64,000 nt of DNA from Parerythrobacter lutipelagi (GTDB taxonomy: Bacteria; Pseudomonadota; Alphaproteobacteria; Sphingomonadales; Sphingomonadaceae): positions 806,001 through 870,000 of the forward strand of contig NZ_SKCJ01000002.1 of NCBI RefSeq assembly GCF_005434975.1, in the 5' to 3' direction. The notes beneath the pieces are model-generated. The model was given only the letters and a program-made list of their open reading frames with translations, had not been told where the DNA came from and did not search any database. Both the position numbers and the translations under genes were made by a program. The first letter of the stretch is position 1, and each line of letters opens with the position of its first letter. Below are positions 57,499 to 64,000 of this stretch, piece by piece.

Positions 57499-58961
57499 TG
57501 AGCTACGCGTCTTCCTTCTACTTCACCATGCCGGAAATCATTTTGGCCGTGGCTGGCCTCGCGCTGCTGATGGTTGCAGCATTCGCGGGTAAATCGTCGG
57601 CACGTCTTGTCACGATACTGGCGGTCGCTGCCCTTTTCGGGGCGGGTATCTTTACTACGCATCTGTTGATCGACCCGGCGTATTCCCTCGGTGGCGATGC
57701 TTTCAGCGGCGTCTACCGGATGGATGCTTTCGGAGGGTTCACCAAGCTGCTGGTCTATCTTGCAACCATCGGTTGCCTGATCGTCACACCGCGCTTTTTC
57801 GGGCCATCGGGTGAATACCGCCCTGAATATCCGGTGCTGATGCTGTTCGGTGCGGTCGGTATGGGCATGATGGTGTCCGCTGTCGACCTGATGACGCTTT
57901 ACATCGGCCTGGAGCTGTCGAGCCTTGCATCCTATGTGCTGGCAAGTTTTGCCCGCAACGATGATCGCTCAGCGGAAGCGGGCCTCAAATACTTTGTCCT
58001 TGGGGCGCTGGCGTCCGGCATCCTGCTTTACGGTATGAGCCTTGTCTACGGTTTCACCGGGGCGACCGATTACCTTTCGATTCGCGCGGCGATGGACGGC
58101 GGCCTTTCGGGCGGCCTCTTGTTCGGCATTGTCTTCGTGCTCGCCGGTCTGGCCTTCAAGATCGCTGCAGTGCCGTTCCATATGTGGACACCGGATGTCT
58201 ATGAAGGCGCTCCGACCCCGGTGACTGCCTTTTTCGCCACAGCGCCCAAGGTCGCGGCGGTCGCAATCCTGATGCGCATTGCGCTCGATCCCTTCGGACC
58301 GGAAATCGGTTCGTGGCGACAGATTGTGATCTTCGCAGCTCTGGCATCGATCGTAGTCGGTGCGCTGGGGGCGATCGGTCAGGAAAACCTCAAGCGGCTG
58401 CTCGCCTACAGTTCGATCAACAATATCGGATTCATCCTGATCGGCCTTGCAGCCGGGACACAGGAAGGGGCCGGGGCGATGCTGGTGTACCTCACCTTCT
58501 ACGTCGCGATGACCCTCGGCAGTTTCGTTGCCGTTCTGATGCTGCGGGATCGTGATGGAAACCAGGTCGAAAAGCTGTCCGATATCGCCGGCCTTTCTCG
58601 CTCGCATGGCGCGTTGGCGCTGTGTCTGGCCGCGATGATGTTCAGTCTTGCCGGTATTCCGCCTTTGATGGGTTTCTGGGGCAAGTTCGTGGTCTTTCAG
58701 GCTGCAGTCAACGCGGATCTGATCTTGCTGGCTGCATTGGGCATCGCAGCCAGCGTTATCGGGGCGTTCTATTATCTCAAGGTCATCAAGGTGATGTATT
58801 TCGATGCGCCCGCAGAGGTGGTCGAAGGCAAATCCGATATGGCTCACTGGTCCGTTCTGGCGCTGACGACGCTGTTCGTCTCGCCGCTCGGCTTCCTGCT
58901 GACGCTGTGGCTGGGTGACTGGGCGGACCGCGCGGCAGCGGCGCTCTTTTTCGCAGCTTGA
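57498..58961 (+). CDS. nuoN: NADH-quinone oxidoreductase subunit N
   Basis: 487 residues from the ATG; a GTG three bases upstream would overlap the nuoM stop in the GTGA manner and is a fair alternative. Antiporter-like with FKIAAVPFHMWTPDVYEGAPTPVTAF and KRLLAYSSINNIG. The stop overlaps the TTG start of birA. Confidence 0.96.
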   Translation: MSYASSFYFTMPEIILAVAGLALLMVAAFAGKSSARLVTILAVAALFGAGIFTTHLLIDPAYSLGGDAFSGVYRMDAFGGFTKLLVYLATIGCLIVTPRFFGPSGEYRPEYPVLMLFGAVGMGMMVSAVDLMTLYIGLELSSLASYVLASFARNDDRSAEAGLKYFVLGALASGILLYGMSLVYGFTGATDYLSIRAAMDGGLSGGLLFGIVFVLAGLAFKIAAVPFHMWTPDVYEGAPTPVTAFFATAPKVAAVAILMRIALDPFGPEIGSWRQIVIFAALASIVVGALGAIGQENLKRLLAYSSINNIGFILIGLAAGTQEGAGAMLVYLTFYVAMTLGSFVAVLMLRDRDGNQVEKLSDIAGLSRSHGALALCLAAMMFSLAGIPPLMGFWGKFVVFQAAVNADLILLAALGIAASVIGAFYYLKVIKVMYFDAPAEVVEGKSDMAHWSVLALTTLFVSPLGFLLTLWLGDWADRAAAALFFAA

Positions 58962-59668
58962 TACACACTGTTGCTGAAACCGGTTCAACCAATGCCGACC
59001 TGGCTGCGCGCTTGCGCAGGGGTGAATATGTGCCTGAAGGCGACTGGCTGATTGCCGAGCGCCAGAGCGCCGGGCGCGGGCGACAAGGCCGGGACTGGTT
59101 TGACGGCTACGGCAATTTCATGGGCTCTACTGTCGTTCACCCGTCCGACCGCGATCCACCTGCGCATACTCTGACGCTGGTTGCCAGTCTGGCCCTGTAT
59201 GAAGCGGTCGTACAGTTGCTGCCGGAGCCCGGAATGCTGACGCTCAAATGGCCCAACGACCTGATGCTGTCGGGCGACAAGCTGTCGGGCATTCTGCTTG
59301 AGAGGGAAGGCGACGCCATCATAGTCGGCATCGGTGTCAATCTGGCAATTGCGCCTGACTTGCCTGATCGCGCGACTTCATCGCTAGCCGATGTCGGCCC
59401 TGCACCCGATTGCGAATTGTTTGCTACAACTCTGGCAGGCCATTTTTCGCGAGAACTCGATCGGTGGAGGCAATTCGGTCTTGAGCCGATCCGCAACCGT
59501 TGGATGGCCGCGGCGCATCCGGTAGGAACACCGCTCTCTGTCCATGACGGGGCCAATACGTCGCAATCCGGCACCTTTGCCGGCCTCGCACCCGAAGGTT
59601 CTCTCCTGCTTCGCTTGGAAGACGGCACCACACGTGCCATCCATGCGGGCGATGTCTTGCTTGCCTGA
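58958..59668 (+). CDS. birA: biotin-[acetyl-CoA-carboxylase] ligase (class I BirA)
   Basis: 236 residues starting with TTG (TTGA overlap with the nuoN stop). The ligase loop GRGRQGR (39-45) and KWPNDLM (Lys97) are present; no N-terminal winged-helix domain, so it is a ligase only and not a repressor. It adds biotin to acetyl-CoA carboxylase carrier protein. The rare TTG start and the overlap suggest expression at a reduced level, coupled to nuoN. Confidence 0.94.
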   Translation: MIHTVAETGSTNADLAARLRRGEYVPEGDWLIAERQSAGRGRQGRDWFDGYGNFMGSTVVHPSDRDPPAHTLTLVASLALYEAVVQLLPEPGMLTLKWPNDLMLSGDKLSGILLEREGDAIIVGIGVNLAIAPDLPDRATSSLADVGPAPDCELFATTLAGHFSRELDRWRQFGLEPIRNRWMAAAHPVGTPLSVHDGANTSQSGTFAGLAPEGSLLLRLEDGTTRAIHAGDVLLA

Positions 59669-59679
59669 AGGAGGCTGAA

Positions 59680-60456
59680 ATGCTGCTTGCTGCCGATGTC
59701 GGGAATACCAATGTGGTCTTTGCCCTGTTTGACGGGCGGGAGATCAAGGCACGCTGGCGCATTGCGACCGATCCGCGCCGGACGGGTGACGAATACGCAG
59801 TGTGGCTCCTCCAGTTGATCAAGATCGAGGGATTCTCTCGCGAGGACATCAAGCAGATTATCTTTGCTTCGGTCGTCCCGCGGGCGAACCATAATCTCAC
59901 CGTTTTGGCAGAGAAATATTTCGGGATCACACCGATTGTCGCAGGGCAGGGCGTTGCAGCATGGCCATTTGCGATCGACGTCGACCAGCCCAGCTCGCTG
60001 GGGGCAGATCGGGCGTTGAACATACTCGCAGCACACGACAAATATGGCGGCGACCTGATCGTGGTCGATTTCGGGACGGCAACCAAGTTCGAAGCGGTCG
60101 ATTTCAATGGCGCTTATAAAGGCGGCATTATTGCGCCTGGGATCAACCTATCGCTCGATGCGCTGGTGGGCAAAACGGCGAAACTGCCGCGTATTGCCAT
60201 CCGTGCGCCGGAAGGGACCAGCGTTATCGGCCGCAACACAGAAGACCAGATGTTGATCGGCGTGTTCTGGGCTCACGTGGCGATGATGGAAGGCCTGATA
60301 GCCCGAATGCGGGCAGAAATTGGCCGCCCGGCAGAGGTTGTTGCGACCGGCGGTCTTGCCATCCTGTTCGACGAAAAAACCGATATTTTCGACCATGTCG
60401 ATGGAGACCTGACGATTCAGGGACTCGCCATACTTGCGGAGCGTGCAAACCAGTGA
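59680..60456 (+). CDS. coaX: type III pantothenate kinase
   Basis: 258 residues; AGGAGG stands before the ATG. Phosphate-binding DVGNTN (Asp6), GADRALN (Asp110), DFGTATKF (Asp130) are diagnostic of CoaX, which phosphorylates pantothenate in the first step of CoA synthesis and is not feedback-inhibited. Overlaps the GTG of rnj (GTGA). Confidence 0.96.
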   Translation: MLLAADVGNTNVVFALFDGREIKARWRIATDPRRTGDEYAVWLLQLIKIEGFSREDIKQIIFASVVPRANHNLTVLAEKYFGITPIVAGQGVAAWPFAIDVDQPSSLGADRALNILAAHDKYGGDLIVVDFGTATKFEAVDFNGAYKGGIIAPGINLSLDALVGKTAKLPRIAIRAPEGTSVIGRNTEDQMLIGVFWAHVAMMEGLIARMRAEIGRPAEVVATGGLAILFDEKTDIFDHVDGDLTIQGLAILAERANQ

Positions 60457-62096
60457 AAAAAGATTTTTCGCCTGAAAGTGAACTGCTTTTCCTTGCCCTG
60501 GGCGGGTCGGGCGAGATTGGGATGAACGTCAACCTCTATGGCTGTGACGGCAAGTGGCTGATGGTCGATCTGGGCATGACCTTCAGCGGCAACGAATACC
60601 CGGGTGTCGACCTGGTTTTCGCCGACCTGGATTTTATCGAGGAGCGCACCAAGGATCTGGTCGGGATCGTGCTGACCCACGGACATGAAGACCATATCGG
60701 AGCGGTACCCTATTTCGCCGCCGAATTGGGTGTACCGCTCTTCGCGACTCCGTTTACGGCAGAACTGGTTCGTCGAAAGCTTCAGGAAGCAGGGCTGTCC
60801 AAAGATGTCGCTCTCTTCGTGATCGACGATCTCGAACCATTCGATCTTGGTCCTTTCACAGTAAACTACGTGCCCTTGGCCCATTCTATTGCTGAAGGGA
60901 ATGCGCTGGTCATCGACACCCCATACGGCCGGATATTCCATACTGGCGACTGGAAGCTGGATGAAGACCCGATCATCGGCGAACCAACGACCGAAGAAGA
61001 GTTGACCGCTATCGGAGACGACGGCGTGCTCGCCATGGTGTGCGATTCAACGAATGTTTTCAATCCGAACCCCAGCGGCTCGGAAGGGGCGGTATACCAG
61101 GGGCTGATGGACGAGGTGTCCAAGCACACCGGCAAACGCGTCCTGGTGACCACATTTGCTTCCAACGTTGCCCGCATGCACACGCTGGGCGAAGTCGCGC
61201 GGGAGACCGGGCGCAAGGTCTGCGTTGCCGGTCGGTCACTGGACCGGATTCTCGAAGTTTCCCAATCGAGCGGCTATCTGACCGATTTCCCGCAGCCGGT
61301 CGATTTCGATACAGCGATGCGATTGCCACGCGGAGAAGTGATGATCATCGCTACGGGTGGGCAAGGTGAGCCGCGCGCTGCGTTGTCCCGTATCGCCGAT
61401 GGCAACCACCCGATAGAACTGGCGCGCGGTGATGTAATCCTGTTTTCCAGTCGCCAGATTCCCGGCAATGAAATTGCCATCGGAAAGGTACAGAACCAGC
61501 TTGCCGAACGCGGAATAGTGATGGTGACCGATCGTCAGAGCGCGATCCATGTTTCAGGCCACCCGGGGCGTCCGGAGCTGGAGGCACTATACGGGTGGTT
61601 GCGCCCTGAAATACTCGTGCCGGTGCACGGTGAAATGCGTCATATGCAGGAACAGGCGAGGGTTGGCCGCGAGAGCGGTATCCAGCACACGGTTGTCCAG
61701 AAAAACGGCGATATGATCCGGCTCGCGCCCGGCAAGCCCGAAAAGCTGGCTGAGGTCAGAGCGGGGCGATTGGTGCTCGATGGAGATATCATTATTCCGG
61801 CTGACGGCGGAGCGATCGCGATGCGTCGCCGTATTGCCTACAATGGCGCAGTGTTCGTGGCGCTGGATAGCAAGCTGCAACCACATATCGAGCCGCTTGG
61901 CTTGCCGCTGGATGAAGATGAGCCGGATTTCATCGCAGAAGCCATGGAAGATGTAGGCTCAGCGATTGGACGACTGAAGGGCCACGCGCGCAAGGATTCC
62001 GCGCAAATCATGGAAGCAGCAAGGCTCGCGACCCGACGTGCCGCTCAGCGCTGGAGCGGAAAAAAGCCTCATGTTCTCGTGCGGATGATCGGCTGA
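60453..62096 (+). CDS. rnj: ribonuclease J
   Basis: 547 residues from GTG. Metallo-beta-lactamase core with HGHEDH (His76-His81), a beta-CASP insertion ([20 protein letters not shown]-like VSGHPGRPE) and the RMMBL end VHGEMRHM. 5'-3' exonuclease and endonuclease, involved in rRNA maturation and mRNA decay. The genome also encodes RNase E, as is usual in alphaproteobacteria. Coupled with coaX by a four-base overlap and 4 bp before the DUF1467 gene. Confidence 0.96.
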   Translation: MKKDFSPESELLFLALGGSGEIGMNVNLYGCDGKWLMVDLGMTFSGNEYPGVDLVFADLDFIEERTKDLVGIVLTHGHEDHIGAVPYFAAELGVPLFATPFTAELVRRKLQEAGLSKDVALFVIDDLEPFDLGPFTVNYVPLAHSIAEGNALVIDTPYGRIFHTGDWKLDEDPIIGEPTTEEELTAIGDDGVLAMVCDSTNVFNPNPSGSEGAVYQGLMDEVSKHTGKRVLVTTFASNVARMHTLGEVARETGRKVCVAGRSLDRILEVSQSSGYLTDFPQPVDFDTAMRLPRGEVMIIATGGQGEPRAALSRIADGNHPIELARGDVILFSSRQIPGNEIAIGKVQNQLAERGIVMVTDRQSAIHVSGHPGRPELEALYGWLRPEILVPVHGEMRHMQEQARVGRESGIQHTVVQKNGDMIRLAPGKPEKLAEVRAGRLVLDGDIIIPADGGAIAMRRRIAYNGAVFVALDSKLQPHIEPLGLPLDEDEPDFIAEAMEDVGSAIGRLKGHARKDSAQIMEAARLATRRAAQRWSGKKPHVLVRMIG

Positions 62097-62100
62097 AGCC

Positions 62101-62385
62101 ATGCAGTGGACTTCTATCGTTGCGATTTACGCGCTCGTGTGGGTGATTACCGCTTTCGTGTCGCTGCCCTTCGGGATCAAGACGCATGAGGAAGCCGGCG
62201 TGCCCAAAGTTCCCGGGCAAGCCGACAGTGCGCCGGCGAATTTCCGTCCGGGCAGGCTGGCGGTGCGTACGTCCGTTATCGCAGCGTTTCTCACCGCCGC
62301 CTATGTGCTCAACTACATCTACGGCTGGATCGGCATTCAGGATCTGAACTTTTTGGGCTGGCTGTTCGACGCCGCCGGGACCTAG
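62101..62385 (+). CDS. DUF1467 family two-helix membrane protein
   Basis: 94 residues. Helices about 5-25 (IVAIYALVWVITAFVSLPFG) and 56-74 with the conserved central segment FGIKTHEEAGVPKVPGQADSAP. Known only as a conserved alphaproteobacterial family of unknown function. Last gene of the long + strand transcript; its TAG lies in CTAG, shared with the convergent gene. Confidence 0.88.
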   Translation: MQWTSIVAIYALVWVITAFVSLPFGIKTHEEAGVPKVPGQADSAPANFRPGRLAVRTSVIAAFLTAAYVLNYIYGWIGIQDLNFLGWLFDAAGT

Positions 62386-64000
62386 TCTCTCAAACGCTCG
62401 ATCGCCTGCGCCAGCGCCACATAAAGCTTACCCATATCCGAACTGAGCAGGGTAACACCCAGAGCATTGCCGTCCCGCGTCGAAAGCATAGTCCGCAGCA
62501 TGGCTTCGAAGTCGTGGATGTAGCGGCTTACGTTCTCGCGGAAATCCGGGTCTGCAGCATACGTCTCGGCGATATCGCGTGCTTCTGTGTTGTCGAGCAA
62601 GCGCACCGCGCGACGGGTGAAGATACCGCGATCTCCGCGCAGATATGATGCCCATGCCGTATCGCTCACGTCGGTCGAAATCGCTTTGGCGATGTCTATC
62701 GAGTTTGAATTGAGCGCTTCGGTTATCAGGGCAACGCGGCGGGCGAAATCGTTACCGACCTGATCCTCGGCCAGTTCGCGTGCCCGCGCCACGCGGGTTT
62801 CCAGATTGCCCGCCAACTCGTTGACCTTGGCCAATTGATCGCGCAGCTGCACTGTGATTTCGCGACCAGCTGTGCCCGCCTTGATGGCACTGTCTTCGAT
62901 CCGGGCGATGGACCGGGTCACGCCGTCTTCGACTGCCCGTTCCACGCTTTCCGCGCTCTTGGCGCTGACTTCCGTCGCGAATTCGCCAAGCCGGTCTGTC
63001 AATATCGTTTCGATCTCGGCAGGCGCGCTTTTTGCAGCCTGTTGGAGCGCTTCTATCGCTTCCGCAAGCGACGTCCGCGCGCGTTCGCTAAGCTGATCGC
63101 TCTGCCCGGCCAAAGCGGTAAGACTATCGTAAAGTGAAGCCAATCTGCGATCTTGCTCATCATGGCTTTCGTACAAGCGATGCTGCAATCCGTCGAGATC
63201 AGCGATCGCTTCACGGCTCGTGTCGCGCGCGGTTATGACATAGGCCGACAGGTCTTCGCTCTTGCGACCGGCTTCGCCAATCAGCGATTGCAGTTCGGTC
63301 GCCTGATCACGCACATTCTCGAGCCGCGTCTCGGCATCGATGAGCGCCGCCGGCAGGATTTCGCTGCTGTGCTGTGAACTGGCCTGGATGAGTTCGAGCA
63401 GGCGGACGCTGGCTTCGGTCAGCTCCGCAACAGCGGAGTCGGTTCCTGCCAGCAAGTCCTTACTCTCGTCCAGTCGGGCGGAGAGTGTTTCGATATTGCC
63501 AGTTATGCTGTTCTGCGTGCTCTCTCCCTGCTCGGAAATGTCCGAGAGAACCGTGCGCAAACCCTCGATGCGTGCAGCAATGGATTCGCTGCGTTCAGCA
63601 AGCGTCTCAGCAGTTGCCAGCTGGCTCTCGCGTCGTTCAGTGATCGCCAGGTCGAGCGCAGCGAAGCGCTCTTCGAGAGCGGAGATGGCCGCCGCTTCAT
63701 CGGTCGCCATGGCCGACTGACGCAGCCTGATTTGCTCGACAAGCTTGGCGTCACGAACGGCAATGTTCGTATCGACAGCTTCCGCTTCCTGCCGCAAAGC
63801 TTCAAGCTTCCTGTTGGCGGCTTCCAGCGCCTGTTCGTCGATCCGTTGAATTTCCTCGATAGCCTCGCGAAGCTGCGTATCGAGTGTTTCGATCTGTCCG
63901 CTCCATCTTGCGATTGCGTCATTCTCGCCTTCGCGGACCGACAGGCTGATCGTCTGTGCTTCTTCACGCAGTGCGAGCAGGCGTGCTCTCAATGAGCGAA
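62382..64000 (-). CDS. large coiled-coil protein of unknown function, N terminus outside the window
   Basis: About 539 residues are visible; the frame stays open to the window edge, so the start is beyond it. Most is helical with heptad-like leucines and alanines and long runs of Glu/Arg/Gln. The last 130 residues form a distinct domain with segments DTAWASYLRGDRGIFTRRAVRLLD, DPDFRENVSRYIHDFEAMLR and TLLSSDMGKLYVALAQAIERL, which appear conserved in sphingomonads, as I recall. No membrane helix in this part. Could be a cytoskeletal, chromosome-associated or phage-shock-type protein; no function is claimed. Confidence 0.75.
   Translation of the reverse strand, partial: RSLRARLLALREEAQTISLSVREGENDAIARWSGQIETLDTQLREAIEEIQRIDEQALEAANRKLEALRQEAEAVDTNIAVRDAKLVEQIRLRQSAMATDEAAAISALEERFAALDLAITERRESQLATAETLAERSESIAARIEGLRTVLSDISEQGESTQNSITGNIETLSARLDESKDLLAGTDSAVAELTEASVRLLELIQASSQHSSEILPAALIDAETRLENVRDQATELQSLIGEAGRKSEDLSAYVITARDTSREAIADLDGLQHRLYESHDEQDRRLASLYDSLTALAGQSDQLSERARTSLAEAIEALQQAAKSAPAEIETILTDRLGEFATEVSAKSAESVERAVEDGVTRSIARIEDSAIKAGTAGREITVQLRDQLAKVNELAGNLETRVARARELAEDQVGNDFARRVALITEALNSNSIDIAKAISTDVSDTAWASYLRGDRGIFTRRAVRLLDNTEARDIAETYAADPDFRENVSRYIHDFEAMLRTMLSTRDGNALGVTLLSSDMGKLYVALAQAIERLRD

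Overview
This window looks like part of a chromosome from a marine or freshwater member of the Sphingomonadales, most likely family Erythrobacteraceae (Erythrobacter / Altererythrobacter-like). That placement is an inference from protein character (RNase E with a long acidic S1 insertion and a C-terminal GWWQR motif, RNase E together with RNase J, an XrtA-type EPS locus, a 14-gene nuo operon, DUF1467), high GC and very compact, overlapping genes; no database search was run. I saw no rRNA, tRNA, CRISPR array, insertion sequence or prophage.

Region 1 (1-15880) is an exosortase A (XrtA/PEP-CTERM-associated) exopolysaccharide locus on the + strand: the end of an acyl-CoA ligase, a PLP-dependent decarboxylase, an outer-membrane polysaccharide export lipoprotein, a Wzz-type chain-length protein, a BY-kinase, an outer-membrane beta-barrel, an ExeA-like ATPase, a polysaccharide deacetylase, a FemAB-like acyltransferase, a glycosyltransferase, an exosortase fused to EpsI, and an asparagine-synthase-like amidotransferase. 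Immediately downstream, behind its own Shine-Dalgarno site, lies a crotonase with the two catalytic glutamates of RpfF. It is a plausible synthase of a DSF-family (cis-2-enoic acid) signal placed next to the EPS genes.

Region 2 (15877-42000) is mixed housekeeping and accessory: zapE, a hotdog thioesterase and sdhB (- strand), a short-chain dehydrogenase, a nucleotidyltransferase plus ATP-grasp pair, a DhlA-type haloalkane dehalogenase, a methyltransferase, rne with a structured leader, a cell-wall amidase and penicillin-binding protein 1A, prfB, two secreted beta-propeller proteins, a lipoprotein methyltransferase, a nitronate-monooxygenase-like flavoprotein with an extra cysteine cluster, an alpha/beta hydrolase, a 2-hydroxyacid dehydrogenase, an SH3 protein, a small lipoprotein, a thiolase and an aldehyde dehydrogenase.

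Region 3 (42073-62385) is the respiratory complex I operon nuoABCDEFGHIJKLMN followed without a real gap by birA, coaX, rnj and a DUF1467 gene. Almost every junction is a 1-8 base start/stop overlap. Six non-nuo genes are threaded into the operon: two periplasmic proteins, two small membrane proteins, and two very small single-helix membrane proteins (46 and 33 aa). They are the most interesting uncharacterised elements here. The window ends inside a large coiled-coil protein on the - strand.
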